64,000 nt of DNA from Sitta carolinensis (Eukaryota; Chordata; Aves; Passeriformes; Sittidae): the NCBI GenBank assembly GCA_032173965.1, contig CM063294.1, forward strand, positions 3,146,452 through 3,210,451. Direction: 5' to 3'. Position 1 is the first letter of the stretch. Every line of letters starts with the position of its first letter. Positions 1 to 12,900 of this stretch are shown one piece after another. The notes under the pieces are model-generated. The model searched no databases, was not told the origin of the DNA, and worked only from the letters and a program-made list of their open reading frames with translations. A program made the position numbers and the translations under genes.

Positions 1-299
1 GGGAAGGAAGAGTGCATGGGGGTCAGCCTCTTCCAAGGGGTGCAGCATTGAGGTGCCACCCCGGGCTGCTGGGACAGCTCCAGAGCCCCTCTGCTCTCTG
101 CTATCCCCTCCAGCTGCCTCTCCTTGATCCCCTGGGCTGGGACCAGCGTTCTCCCTATGGCTGGAAGCAGTGGCAAAGGCTGCTCCCTGCATCCTGTCAG
201 CTCAGCTCTTTGGTGCCCTACTCCACACAGGGATTTAAGGCTGTGGCTGGAGCCTTCGGCATTTCCACATTTAACGTTGTCCTTTGTGTTTCTCCGTCA
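1..299. other. Gene-free stretch, nothing recognised
   Basis: Moderately GC-rich single-copy-looking DNA. Overlapping short frames on the plus strand have no recognisable domain and no convincing codon structure. I see no repeat, splice-flanked exon or RNA gene. An exon edge cut by the window start cannot be excluded. Confidence 0.5.
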
Positions 300-690
300 G
301 GAAGAGCCGTGTGTACAAATAATTAAAGGGAAGAATCGGAGTGATTAGGGCAGATGATTATTGTCAAATTATGATTTATCTCAGAGGGAAATTAGTATCT
401 CCCCCTCCCCCAAAGGGCTCAGCCTAGCACAGTGAATGGGCACTGGTTTTTTGATTAATAGATGCCTTTAGAAGGTCACCTACATCCATTGCAGATTAAC
501 TCAGTGGGAAAAGTTCTTTCAGTAATTCAAGCTGTTGTTCTCACAAGCTGTCAGCTCGCTGCGAATCGGGAAGGTCCATCCGTTACAGGGCTGCTGGGAT
601 GGAGGGGATCTTTCTTTCCTCCGGACACATAGGCGTGATATATGATGCACAGAGACATGGATGACCGAGAAAACGAGCTGTGGAAAGAAA
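300..690. promoter_or_regulatory. Candidate AT-rich conserved non-coding element
   Basis: Base composition changes abruptly from the GC-rich flank to an AT-rich block with many homeodomain-like cores: aattaa near 331, tgattatt near 355, and TGATTAAT at 452-459, which matches the PBX-HOX composite consensus. CpGs are kept near 549-605 and 634 although the surroundings are CpG-poor. No open frame of interest crosses it. This combination is typical of vertebrate developmental enhancers, but conservation cannot be tested here, so the call is inference. Confidence 0.35.
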
Positions 691-3600
691 ACAAAAACAG
701 CAGTAAAGGGAGGCGAGGGAGCTGAGAGAGCTGGCCCAGGCAGCCTGGGGCTGGGGCTGCAGGGGCAGAGCTCAGCTTGAGGCTGGGGCAGGAGCACTGG
801 TCCCAGAGCTGCTCTGCTCGGTGGTGAAGGGCTGTGCCCACCCGTGAGCTCCTCCTGCTGTAGAGACAGCAACTCATCTCATGTTGGCTCCATCCAAGCC
901 TGTGCTTAGACATGGCCATGGAGGTGTTGGCAAGGCTGGAGCCAGTGTCCCGTGGGATCTGACAGTCTCCTGTGCACTTCTGGCAAAGATCCCACAGTGT
1001 CTAAGCCTGACTCTTCCATGCCATGGGCCTCCCAGCTGGCTGAGGAGGAATGACCACACCAGGGTCTAACAGCAGCTCAGGCATCTTCTCAGGGAAGGCA
1101 GGAACTGGTGATGGCAAAGTGGAAACATGGCCAGCAGGGCTGGGATGAGGGGGGGGGGGGTGGGGGGGGGACTTACACCACTTTTGGATGCTGTTGGTTC
1201 AGCACCCATCCACAAACCTGTGAGCAGTGCCAGAGATGCTCATCCTGGTGCAAGCTGTTCTCTCTATTGACCTTCTCTAGATGTTCTGTCCTAATTCCTT
1301 TCAGCTTCATAACCCCTGTGCTTAACCAAGTCTACAGAAGGGACTTTTTCCCTCCTCATTCCTGCATGGACACTCTCAGGAGACATCACTGAGGTGACAT
1401 CCTACACAGTGACTTTGTGCCATTAGTCTCTGAACACCGAGCAAGGCCCAGCATCTCTTGTTGTGTTGGGAATGATGTGATGATGGTGCAGCTCCTGCCA
1501 CGATGTTGTTTACAGGCACCCATTTTTAACCTGTGTGCATTTAAGACAAAAAGAGAGACAGGAGAATCCTGCAAGTGTCCTGAATTTTAAGGTGAAAACT
1601 AAGAGATGAAGATGACTCTGTTTCTTGATAAATAACCATGATGATTGCATTTAGATTTCTTTTCACAAATGAATGATATTTTAGCACAGTCATCAAAAAT
1701 TCCCACTAACAAACATTTCTTTTGCATCCATCTAGCCTTCATCATAAATCTATGGGCCAGGCATTAATAATATTTTGAGCAACAGATTGATTGACTAGAA
1801 CATAGCTCGGTTTTCTCTAAACACTAAGGGGTACTCAACTGATTTATCACTTACTGAAGTCTGCACATATTTATATGTGTACCATATTCCTTGTTGTATA
1901 TGTACCACTCCTTTACCCAAACTTTCTTCAGCAGATCCATCATGTTGGTGTCAAGGGCTACTGTAGGTCTGGACATCTTGCTGCCAGATCTATAGCAGAG
2001 GCTTTGCTGGCCCAGTACAGAGTGAGCGTGGTTTTGATAAATTACTTTTAAGGCCAGAAGAAACAATTAGATCATTTTGAGTGGCATAGTCCAGAGGCTC
2101 TTATCCACTAACCCCTGCACAATGTCCAATAATTTGAAGAGACACAAGGTTTCCCTTCCAGAAAAGCCTTCTGTTTTGGGGCATCAAGAGATTGCTGGTT
2201 AGGCTGGTTTTAATGCAAGGCTTTGGATATTTGGAAGGTTTGGGGGCGTAGATGAGAATCTTGCTTTGATATATTTTAGTTAGTTTGTGTCTTGCTGAGA
2301 AGAGCTTAAGCCTGTGGGCGACATTTTTTGAGGGCTTCAGGCTGGAGAAGAAATAAAAACATCTCCTGATGCAGTTTCTAAAGCTGTCCTTGTCTAGATT
2401 GTGAGAATTGGCCACAGAGTGCATCTTCTCTGGGGCCAAGAGGCAACTCTGGAGTTGCTCCCTGTATCCATCACACTTTAAGGACAGGACACAACAAAAT
2501 GGAAGAGGAGAGAGCAGCAGGACAGCACTGAAGAGCAGTTTGCCTTGTGTAGCAGGGTCCTGGACTAGATATCAGCATCACAGGGCTTAAGAAAGCCAAG
2601 AGCAGAGACAGGGACAGAGATTCCTGCTTCCAGCACACCCTGCAGTCTGATTTTGGCTTCCTGGGGAATGGGTGCTGGTGAGCTGATGTGAGGAGAGCTT
2701 TTGGACAGCCCAGAGAGCCGAGCCCCAGCTGGAGGGGCCCTCTCTGACATGGCCATGGCATCCTCAGGGCACTGCCTCTGTACCAGCAGGAAGAGGCAGC
2801 TGGGGAGGAGATCAGGTTGAGAATTTTACTTTTACCCCTTTAATATCCTTTGGTCCCCTGGTAGACCCTGAGGGGCCTGGTGGGTGCACTGCTGTGCCCA
2901 GCTCTGGTGGGGAGGCATCTGCTGGCGTGTGCACCATTACAGTGATCACTGGCGTGATTGACTGGCTGTCTAATGGGTTGTTACAGCCCTGCACAGCCTG
3001 TCTTGCTCTACAGGTGAACTGTGAGGAGCTGGGGAGATGAAGAAACATTCCTCTAAATTGGGCTGTGCATTGGGAGCAGCAAGAAGGATCTCAAAAAATA
3101 CGCCACCCTACCCTTTGCAAAATTTTCTTTTATCGTCCTTCACAAGGGAGGCCACAAACAAATGGAGGAGATGCCAGGAGTCAAAAGGGAGTTTTCAGGT
3201 GGATTTATGGGGTTTTTTCCTTCTTTAAAAGGCCTGAGTTGTTCAAGGCAAGTTTAGTGCTCCTGGAGATTTTGTTAGAGCAGAGATGCTCAACTTCTGC
3301 TTTGCTGTGCTTAGCTTGGTGCAAGGAAACCAACAACTCAGGGCCTTTGCAGCCCTGTACGTGGAGCTAGGGGTGAGGTGTTCAAACTACGAATGTTCCT
3401 GACCAGGCACACAAATCTGCTGTCCCAGATGTTTGATACTAATCTCAAACACTTACTATCCATTTCTGCTCTGCTCACCTGTCCTACACTGACACACTGT
3501 GGATGTCACTGACTCAAGAGCGTCTGGTCTGTGGCCTTGGCTACAAAATCATCTCCCCTCTCAACAGGAGTATTGTCACCAGGTTCATGGTGACAGTGGC

Positions 3601-4683
3601 TGTGCTAACCCACAGCTCGATGTCCCAAAGGGCAAGGGGCAGGTGGCCTCAGCAGTGTGGACCTTTCCTTCCCTTCTCAGGTCTTCACACAAGTCCCACC
3701 ATGCAAAGCCAACAAGCAGGTGCAGCCCTCGCCTCAGGTGACCAAGCCCAAAAACCATGATGGGTAAGGAAAGGATGATCTCCCTCCCTTGTGATGGGAA
3801 GGACTTGGGTGCCAGAAGAGAGAGGAGTTTTGGCTGCAGGATCACTTTGGAAGAGCAGACCCCTGAGTCCTCTCCAGCATTGTGTGACTGAGGGCAGCTC
3901 TCCCTGGGGAAGGCAGGAGGGAGATGGAGGATCCTGTGCTGAGCCTGGAAGCAGCCTGCCTCTGGCTGGCTCCTGGAGGGACATGGAGGACCAAGCAGCT
4001 CCTGCTGTCAGTGCCATGTGTGGCAGGAGCCCTTTGTTCTGGCTCTGGGAACAGCAGGCTTTGATTCCCCTGGTGGAGCTCATCTGCTCTTCTCTCCGGC
4101 CTCCTCCTTTCTCTGTGCCAGCCACGTGCCCCAGCCCGTGGGCTCTGCTGTCACTGTTGGCTCTGGCTCCTCTGGCCACAGCTGATTGCATCTGTTTAGA
4201 TTTGCTGGGCCTTGCATTCAGCCCAGCTTCCATTGTGGGTTTCCAAGCTCTGCTCCGGGGGTCACCGGCAGCTCCTCTCTCCCAGGCCTCCCCAGCTGTG
4301 TGCTCACTGCTCCCCTTTCTCCCTTCCTCACTCCCTCCTGTCTCACCACGGGACATTTGCAAACTTTGGGGGAACACTTTGTGATCAAAGCCCAGCCCTC
4401 CCCTGGGTGAAGGTGTGAGGAGGGCTTGGCCACCTCTCGCAGGGAGGCTGGGGGTTCCACCAGAGGTTAAGCTGGCCCCTCTCCTGTGAATCTGTGCTGG
4501 GAAAGCCTTCCTCTGATTGCTCTGTGCCTCTGCTGGCCACTGGCCCTTCCTCACCATTGCCTACTGCCCGACGCTTAGTCCACTCTAACCTCAGTATCCT
4601 GAGCAGTGGGGCTCTGGCACTTTCTCTGGCTGATCAGTGCCATGCCAAGAAAATTCCAACTTCTTCATGTTCTGCACCAACAT
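691..4683. other. Gene-free stretch with a G-run and an AT-rich segment
   Basis: Mostly GC-moderate DNA without recognised genes or transposons. A long G-run lies at 1149-1170 (listed separately). From about 1580 to 1960 the sequence is AT-rich with several attaat/tgatt motifs and could be regulatory. The minus-strand frame at 3685-4557 (290 codons) has no domain, is rich in Ser, Gly, Arg and Ala, and overlaps an open frame on the other strand, so I treat it as chance. Confidence 0.5.
1149..1170 (+). repeat. Near-uninterrupted G-run (12 G, T, 9 G)
   Basis: Guanines fill 1149-1160 and 1162-1170 with a single T at 1161. Such a tract can fold into a G-quadruplex and is prone to length polymorphism and sequencing error. 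No gene or promoter features adjoin it. Confidence 0.9.
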
Positions 4684-4790
4684 GGAACCACAGAACCACA
4701 GCATCATGGAATCATAGAGTTATAAAATCAAAGAATTATAGAATCATAGAGCCATCAAGGCTGGAAAAGACCTCCAAGATCATCAAGTCC
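4684..4790 (-). mobile_element. CR1 LINE 3' end with expanded tail, minus strand
   Basis: The + strand reads the reverse complement of a CR1 3' end. A tail of degenerate 8-bp repeats (variants of gaatcata, 4684-4750) is followed by ggctggaaaagacctccaag (4760-4779) and catcaagtcc (4781-4790). The tail is unusually long for such a short body: about 65 bp of degenerate octamers against about 40 bp of element. No coding part of the LINE remains. Confidence 0.85.
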
Positions 4791-5094
4791 TGATGCTAGG
4801 AGGTTCTTTTTCCTTGATGTCCCTGTGGTACTGCCTAGTGCCAAACAGAATTTCACTTCATACTGTAAGATGTTGCATTGAGAGAAAAAATAAAAATAAA
4901 TGCTCATGCTCACAATCCTGAGCAGTCTCCTTCCTCCTGGCCTTGTGCTGCTCCTCTGGGCCACAGCACTTTGGAGACTGGGCTGTCTTGAATCGTGAGC
5001 CTGCCCTGGCTCTGAAGTGTTGTGTTGCTTAATGACTGATGATAATGTCTCTGTATATAGGCTTGTAGCCTGGCTATCCATCTTTAAATTTCAA
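4791..5094. other. Gene-free stretch, possible decayed CR1 body
   Basis: Follows the CR1 3' end directly and could be its badly decayed body, but I cannot match it to known CR1 sequence with confidence. An A-rich stretch at 4880-4901 contains aataaa strings. No gene is seen. Confidence 0.4.
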
Positions 5095-5200
5095 AATCTT
5101 TCCTCCTCAGCCATTACCTCCACCCCTGTAATCATTCCTGTTGCTCTTCTGCGAATTCCACCTCATTTGTCCTTGTTTGAAGGTAGAGCACAATCAAACC
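5095..5200 (-). mobile_element. Possible ancient CR1/L3-like fragment, minus strand
   Basis: The segment cctgttgctcttctgcgaat (5139-5158) and the following ttgtccttgtttgaaggt region resemble the reverse complement of the CR1/L3 3' untranslated region, which in related elements reads roughly gttgctcttctctgaac followed by tttgtc and a cttgaagg-type block. The match is from memory and divergent. It would be an old copy, predating the clear CR1 insertions elsewhere in the window. Confidence 0.35.
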
Positions 5201-5729
5201 AGCCTATTCTGGGAGCTTGGCTGGGGGCTGAGGTCCCAGAGGGGTTGGGACTGCATTCTGAGAGGGGCTGAGGCCTCAGAAGGGTCTGGGATGGGGTCCA
5301 AGAGGGGTCCACCTTCACTCCTTGGCCCTGAGCTGCCCTGAGGTCAAGAAGGTTCATCAACAGCTCATCCAGCTGTGTCAACATCAGCTGACCTGGGAAG
5401 AAAGGTATTTCTCCAAAGCTTTATGAGGACAGAGGCTTAGGCTGGAAATGTTTCCAACATTTAAGCTGCCTGTGCCTGTATGTGCTCACCAAAAAATCAT
5501 TGCCCAGAGTGGCTGGGTGTTTTTAGCAAGGTCTGCCCTCAGGAGCTCTTAGCAGAGGATGCTACACCTGAGCTCAGTGGATCAGATAATGGCACAGTCT
5601 ACCAGACTGGGAAAAATGAAATAAAACATGGAAAGAGAGGCCATCTCTTGGGAGGTCTCTGGTCCACCCTGCTGCTCAGAGCAGACTATTGGCAGTCAGA
5701 TGTGGCTTTGTTTGGCCAAGTTTTGAGAA
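5201..5729. other. Gene-free stretch with loose G-rich internal similarity
   Basis: Between about 5220 and 5310 the motif (c)tgagg or ccagagggg recurs irregularly, giving a weak tandem appearance without a stable period. The rest is plain DNA with no gene recognised. Confidence 0.45.
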
Positions 5730-5840
5730 TCCCACACCTCTGTGACCCAACCTGGGGCTGCACCACCCACTTGGGGAGGGCATTTTTAATAATATCCAAC
5801 CTGAAGATTCCACCTGCAGCCACTCGTTATCCCATCCACC
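5730..5840 (-). mobile_element. Possible decayed CR1 fragment, minus strand
   Basis: The string aatatccaacctgaagattcc-like block around 5793-5812 (aatatccaacctgaagattc) parallels the aatatccaacctaaacctcc block seen in minus-strand CR1 copies, and it is preceded by cttggggagggcattt at 5771-5786. The similarity is partial and no tail is visible, so this is a tentative relic call. Confidence 0.35.
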
Positions 5841-6669
5841 ACTGCTGAGACCTCACAGGGCTGTGCTTTGGAGTGATACCTTCCTGTTTTAAGGTGAAAG
5901 GAAGCCAGGCTGACACCCCAGTGTGTAAAGAAAGGCCCCCTCCCACCATATCCAACTCACCACCGTCCATCCGAGCCGGCTGCAGTGGCTGCTCCAGACC
6001 ATGGCGTTGCTCCTGTGCAAAGATGGGGCCTGGCAGCTCTGCTAAGCCCCCAAGTTTTTCTGCCTGGAGTAAGACTGGCACTTTTTCATCCTAGCAGGAG
6101 AGCCGTGGTATCCAAATTAAGCACAAGCTGTAGTGTTTGAAGTCTGAGCAATGAGCTTTCCTTGGCAATGGGTGGGTTTCTGTCATGGGGGTAGGGAATT
6201 CCTCGTCTGCCCTTGATTTCACTCCCAAGCAATTTCTGTTCCGTGTCCCCACCTCTGTTCGTTTGAAGGGCTCCAGTGGGATAAGTGGATCACAATTAAA
6301 GCCACAGTTGGGGGAGCTGGCCAAAATATTTGATAGGAACTTACTTAAATGGAAAGATTGTCCCTTTTTAATAAATAAGTGGAGTTGGCATTAATTCAAT
6401 TTGACATTTGCCATATTCTGCAGAATTATGAGCATTCAATTTTTTCAGAAACTGTATTTAAACAGAATACTTTTGATCGATGACAAATTTTGAACAGTTT
6501 TGGAGAAGGTTTCAGTAAAAATAGACAATATGTTAGCAAACAAAAAATCAGGGGCTTGTAATTTCCAGGGAGACCTTGGGTGGGTTCACAGGCAACCATT
6601 CCCACCATATTTCAACTCAGGAAAGCTGATTTAAGGAAGCTACTCAACTCCTTGTAACCATTATTGTTT
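5841..6669. other. Gene-free stretch, AT-rich in its second half
   Basis: Plain sequence to about 6280, then AT-rich to 6669 with motifs such as gcattaattcaatttgac (6388-6405). No gene, clear repeat or RNA feature is recognised. Confidence 0.45.
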
Positions 6670-6928
6670 GTACAAAGAGGAACGGCTTCAAAATGAGAGC
6701 AGGTTTAAATTAAATATTAAGAAAAATTTTTTCCCTGTGAGGGTGTTGAGGCCCTGGCACAGGCTCCCCAGAGAAATTGTGGCATCCCTATCCCTGGAAG
6801 TGTCCAAGGCCAGGCTGGATGGAGCTTGGAGCAACCTGGGCAAATGGAAGGTGTCTCTGCCCATGGCAGGGGTGGAACAGGGTGACCTTTAAGGTCCCTT
6901 CTAACACAAACCCTTCTGTGATTCCATC
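6670..6928 (+). mobile_element. CR1 LINE 3' end, plus strand
   Basis: Reads in CR1 sense orientation: a gcttcaaaatgagagcaggt block (6686-6705), gaggccctggcacaggctcc (6749-6768), the catccctatccctggaagtg block, then aaggtcccttctaacacaaa and a ttctgtgattccat tail. 5'-truncated and restricted to the last part of the element. Substitutions throughout and a single tail octamer suggest an inactive, fairly old copy. Confidence 0.95.
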
Positions 6929-9900
6929 ATACTCTGATTACCTCCAGTTCAACCGAATGCTTCTGGACAGAGATGATCTTGTTCCTGCCAAGAGGCAAGA
7001 AAGTGTTTGCATTTCCTCGGTCTCCCCAGCTCCAAATAATAACAACCTTCCCATGGCTTCAAATATCCTGCACAAAGCAGCTTCTTGCCAGCTCTTGCCA
7101 TGGGCAAGGAGGCCCAGCAGGATGGGATGTTGATGTGTTGTGCTGTGAGCAGAGGGCAGGTCTGGAGTCACTTCTTTGGTCTGTGCATGCACACCTGGCC
7201 CCAGAGTGTGGCCCCCCAGAACATGGGGGCCTCCTCCTTGTTCTGGAGAGAGGATTTCTGCCTCATCCAGCCCCAGGAAGTGGGGTAGCTTAATCTCTCC
7301 ATCTGAAAAACCAATTAGTTCTATCCACCAATGCAAAACCTCCTAACTTCAGTCCCAGCAGCATCAAACCTCTCCAGCTGCAGGTAACTTGGAGATCTTG
7401 CTTAGCAGCTGCACTTGGTTTTGGCAGTTTCTTCCCAGACAGAGGTGAACTGGACAGGGCTCAAGTGGCACTGCCATATGGCCAGGTCCTGCCAGGAACA
7501 ATCTGTTTACACTGCCTGTTGGAGCCTCTCCCACTCAGTACTGGAGCATTTCTAGTGTCTGCACTCAGGTTATCACTCCCAGTTGCCTGAAGGGTGAGGC
7601 TGTCACTGCAGGCTTCTTTTCTGAGAGCTTCCCAAAGACCTCATTGAAGCCCTTCTCTGTGGACACACTCAGAGTGACACCTTTAGCAACACCTTCCTTC
7701 CCATCCTTGTGTGCTGTGGTCCTCTGGAGGTGAGAAGATGATCAGTCAGTGACAAGTGAAAAAAAGAACCATGGCCGCAAGTTGGGCTTGAGAAATTTGG
7801 GTTAAAAAATGTTTTATCTATATGGATGTTTCTTCCCTGGATGGGTCACCAGAGAAATGGGGCTCTCAAGAAGCAGTTAGGACAAACCACAGCTGATCTG
7901 GTGCAGCAGTGGCCTGCTCTGAGCAGACTGGACTAGAAATCTTCAGTGGTCACTCCCCATCACCATTTCCTTGTGTCTTTGATGGATGTGGATGGAGAAA
8001 TCCTTTTGTTCAATAACAAAGCTTGGGTGCATCCTTTTGCTTTATTGTCTCCTTGCCTTGGTCCTCTCTTGGATTTCAGCCCCTTTAGAGACCTTGTTTG
8101 TGCAAAATGTAGAAATTATGTACATAGATCACAGGGTAACTGATTTACCCCGATTCAGGCATGTTCTCAGGCAGCTTGAAAGTGTGAGAGAATCCCTCAC
8201 ACTGGGCCCAAAAAATGGGCTGGTCCTCAGCTCACACCAGACTTGACGTGGACACAAAGGGCATGGGTGAGACCCTTTAAGAAGCCATAAGATACTGGAT
8301 TTGCTCAGCAGATACTCTTTTCCCCTTCCCTCTTGAGTAAAGTATGGTCAAACAGCTGGGTCAGGGACAGACATGGCATGGGGCAAAGGGGGACTGCTCT
8401 GCCCCACGCTCCACAAAGCCACGAATTATCCCAGCTGGCTTCCCACAGCCCAGAGCTCCTTACCTAAACCACAGCTTGAAGTCTGAGCTCCATTTACAGC
8501 CAGAGATGGAGCTGTCCAGTTTCTTCTGCTGGCACAAACTGGTGTCTGAGGAGAGATCTCCCTTCCTTACCGAGGAGATCAGATCACTTAGACAAAAACT
8601 GTTGTCACTTAGACAGCAGCTTAGTGTTATCACTTAGACAACACACTTCTAGTTTTATAAACTCAGAAGGGAGATCCACATGGTCAGGGCAGCAGCAGAA
8701 GACTCCCCAGCTGTTGGGTAAGACCAGGGGGGGGGATCCCTCTTTAACCAGCTGTTTTCTGCTGGAGGGTGGTTGGATTTGGACAAGGAAGTGGTGGATA
8801 TTTCCTTCTCACAGCTCGCTTGGGAACTCTGCCTGTGTCGTATCAAAGACTAGTGGTAATGCACAGCTTTCCAAATCCACCTTCCATCCACCTGTCCCTT
8901 TGTGCTGTCCCGCCTCCTCTGCTGACAGTTCAAGGGCTCCTCCTGCTCCCTGCTGACTTGTGTGTCTTTCTGGACACCTCTTCAGCAAGACATGTCAGCG
9001 CTGAGGTCCAGCTTTCCATGGGGGATAGCAGGAGATAAGAGAATGCAGTGGCTGCTGTACATCCCCCTCATTGATATGCAGCATGTCCTGACCCTGTGTG
9101 CTCAGAGTTTTATTTGCTGAGACACTGTAAAAAAATACTGTGAGAAAAGTCCAGCTCCTGCCTGGAGAGCGACCGTGTCAAAACAGCATCTCCTTCCTCA
9201 ACCCACCAGCTCCCCTGTGCATCAGCCTGAGCTGCTGTGGTAATGACAGGAATAAAATCCTGCTGCCTGTCATGACTCACAGGTCTGCAGAGCTGGGCTG
9301 GCTACAGAGGAGGGAGCTAGCAGGATGCATTTTCTGCAGAATCGTCAAAAAGTGCATCCTACCCTTAACACACGTGCAGAGCCTGGCACGGGCCATGGAG
9401 CAGCCGTGCTCCAATGGGCACAGAGCAGAGCCTGGCTCTTTTCCCTTTTACACCCATCCTTTCAGGCTTGGGAATGGAGGAATGGTGGCAGGGGTAGGAA
9501 GCGAGGACTGGAAATCCTCGCTTGCCATCCAGTGAGGACATGGGCTGGGACACCTTGGGAAGCACTGGCCCTGCTGGGATAACAGATGCCCATGGGCCAC
9601 AAAGGCAGGGTGTGCTCCCCAGCAGGAGGTGTCGTTGTCCCTGCAGTTGTCCCACACTATTGTAGAGAAAGAGGAAGGTTTTTCAGCCCTGGAGCTGCAC
9701 ACAGCCTGGTCCTTCCTTTGTGCAGCCATGCAGCCACCAGCCTCTCTCTGTGCTTTACTTTCTCTTTTATGGCCAGTAAGGGAAAATCACCATGGATTGG
9801 TCTCACCACAGAACTCAGGCTCCCCTCTGGGAAAATAACAGTGCTTCTTTGTGAGTGTGACTTCTTCCCAGCTGTCTGAGGTAAGGCATAAAGAGGAGCT

Positions 9901-12900
9901 CTAGCTCTTCAGTAAACTGTAGGGAAGCAAGGCCAGGTAGCCCATTTTCAGTGGGAAACATCTCCAGAGACCTGGAGAAATACTCAGGAGTCCTGTAATC
10001 AGACAAATTCGTGATATCTAGGATTGTTGAGGCTACTGATTTTCAACTCTGCATCCTAAGACAGCATCTGCAGGCAAATGGCATGAGTAGACCTTTACAG
10101 AAGGACTCACAGGGCAGCAAAGGGCTGAGCAGGTGTTCAGTGAAGTCGGCTTTTATCCCAGAGAACCTTTGGTACGGGCGGTACAAGCAATGGAAAAAAA
10201 AATCAGAATCTCAATTTCTTAGTGAGCTGATGGGATGACAAAACATCTGTTAGCTTCAGGCTGCATGGATTTGATGTAGGATCCTTGCAAACTGGAAGTG
10301 GGAGGCACCTTGGGTGAGAGCAGCTGTGAGAGTTCACAGCTCTGAGTGGCAGGAGAGTGGCAAGAGGAAGGCAGTGGGCTTGGGAGCCAGGAGGGGACAT
10401 CCCAGGGGCTAAGGGGGACAGAGAGGAGGGCTGCTGACACCTTGCAGAAATGGTCTTAAGCATGCAGTTACAAAGGAAGACATGGAAACACAGCAAACAA
10501 CCAAACCAGCTGATTCCTGATCTACTCACTGCGCTGAAACTCGGGAAGGGAAAAACAAACTGCAGAACTACAGCCAAGGAATAGATAAAGAAGAATATTA
10601 AAACATGGGTCAAACACAGAAAGGCTGAGGCTCAAGGAGAGGCACAGGCAGCCAGAGGACAGCATAGCAAAGTCCCTCCTGCCTGCCTGGGCACACACCT
10701 GTTCCCCACACTGAGAAGCCCTTATGGGCAAGTTCATGGTCCAGTTCTGTATTCCAGACTATGGGATGGACACAGTGGGACACATTGCCCACCTCTGCCA
10801 GCACAAGAGCAGTAATGCCACTGGTGACTCACCCCAGAGCTCTTCCAGGACCCTGAGGCTGAGAAGGGACCCTGCTTGGTGCAGACCTGAATGACAGTGT
10901 CATCCAGCACAGTGCAAGGCAACGTCTGCCCAGGGCTACCTGGTGCACCACCTGGAAGTGGTTCAGCTAAAACCTGACTCAGTCCCCATCTGGGTGCTTA
11001 GAAATGAGTTTTGGTGGGTGAGACCGGCTGACTGCTGAACGCTTGTGCAGAGATGTGTGTAAGTCAGTGCCGACCCAGAAAACTGGCAGGAGAGTGGCAG
11101 TGATGCTCCCTTCTGGCTCTGCTTGCATCTCTTTCTGTTTAGTTCAGGATTACGAAGCTAAGTCCCATTTTATATGAAATATGGAGATCTGAGCCATATG
11201 TTGTGCAGGTTCAGATCACATCTTGTGGCACAGATCTGCAGGGAAACTTCCGTGAGTCTTGAACCAAATCAGTCCCATCCAGGTGGAGGTTACATCTTGT
11301 GGAAGAGGCAGCTCGAAGATAAACAAGGTCAGAGAAAGGGTGACAGAATATCTGTACCACAGAGCCAGCACTGGGTGATTTTACATAGCCCATCAGCCTC
11401 CCTGATGCCCTGCAACACCTCCAATCCCTGAGACACAAGTGCTGCCAGTTCTGCCCTCGGCACACAAGGAAGGTAAATGACTCAGCCCTTCTTCAGGACA
11501 TCTAAGTGAAACAAAGGTCTCCTGGTACCTACCCTGCACTGAAGAGGAGCACTCCCTAGGCCCCTTGCTCTTCCCTCCAGCCTCGGACTGAAAATCAAAA
11601 GAAGATTTTCAGGGGAAGATGATCCTGGTGGACCTATTTCTGTATGTGGCATCTTAGAGCCCTGAGAAGTTTTCACCAATGGCAGACAGAAAGTGCTGCC
11701 CCAGGCGCAGGGAGGCTTTGTGGGCTGGAGCTTTGTGGGTGTAGTGGGTCTGGCTGGGATGAAGCTCATTTTCCTCCCAGCAGCCCGTATGGTGCCGTGT
11801 TTTGGATTGGTGACTAAAACAGTGTTGATAACACACTGGTGTTCTGGTTGGTGCTGAGCAGTGTTTGCATTGTGCTCAGGATTTCTCTATTTCCCATTCC
11901 ACCCCCAGGCATGAGATTGGGGAGGTAGAGAGCCAGGACAGCTGATCCCAACTGACCAGAGGGATATTCCAGACCATATGATGGCAGCAACAAAAGCTCA
12001 GGGAAAGGAGGATGAAGGGCTGTTCGTGGTTACGATGTTTGTCTCTTCAAGTATCCATCATGTGTACTGAAGCCCTGAACTGCAGGAAGCAGCTGGACAT
12101 GTGCCTGCTGATGGGAAGGAGTGAATGAATTCCTTATTTCCCTTAGCAGGCACACAGCTTTGTTTCTTTACCTCGACCCACGAGTTTTCTCACTTCTGCT
12201 CTTCTGATTCTCTTCCCCATCCTGCTGTGGGGAGGAAGCAAATGAGCAGCTCTCTAGGTGCTTAGCTGCTGGCCAGGGTCAACCCACCACAACAGGCCTA
12301 AAACGTGCAGCCTTCAGGCTGAAAAATCAGACTGATGTGCCAAGAGCACAGCAAGTGCTGTCATCCCTCTTTTAGGGAAGGGGAGCTCAGGGTGGGCAGA
12401 CAGGCCGAGCTCCTCAGGTCTCTGCTGGACTCCTCAGGTGCCCACCACATTCCAGCTGGGCATGAAGGCATCATTTGCATCAGTGCCATGTGTTCATCTG
12501 TGTGCCCTCAGTTCCCAGGAGCCTGAGAGCTCCTGAGCTGTGGCATGGGTACGGGTGACATGTGTGGTGTGCATTTCTCCAAGAGGGGCCTGGGGGTTGC
12601 TGTGACATGAGGACACAGATCAGCTCTGTTGTCCCCACATCAGAAATCACCCTGGGCCTTCTTTACCCTCCTCCCCACGAACAATGCTGATGAAAACCAA
12701 AAGCAAGTGGTGTGTTTTACCTGAGAACACAGCTTGCTCAAAGTCATCAATGCATGGACTTTTGGGTTATGGATTTTCACATGCAAAGTGCCACTGATTT
12801 CCTATGGATCAACGGGAAGAAGCCAAGCAAAGAGGAAAACGTCCAGAGAATGATTTATCAGCCTTTGTCACTCAAACAATATCTCCCAATTCTCTGTGGA

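Noticed and set aside
3685..4557. 290-codon minus-strand frame
   Set aside because: Composition is Gly/Ser/Arg/Ala-rich with no motif, and a 197-codon frame runs opposite it.
5201..5340. Apparent tandem repeat with ctgagg and agagggg motifs
   Set aside because: No stable period and poor alignment between supposed units.
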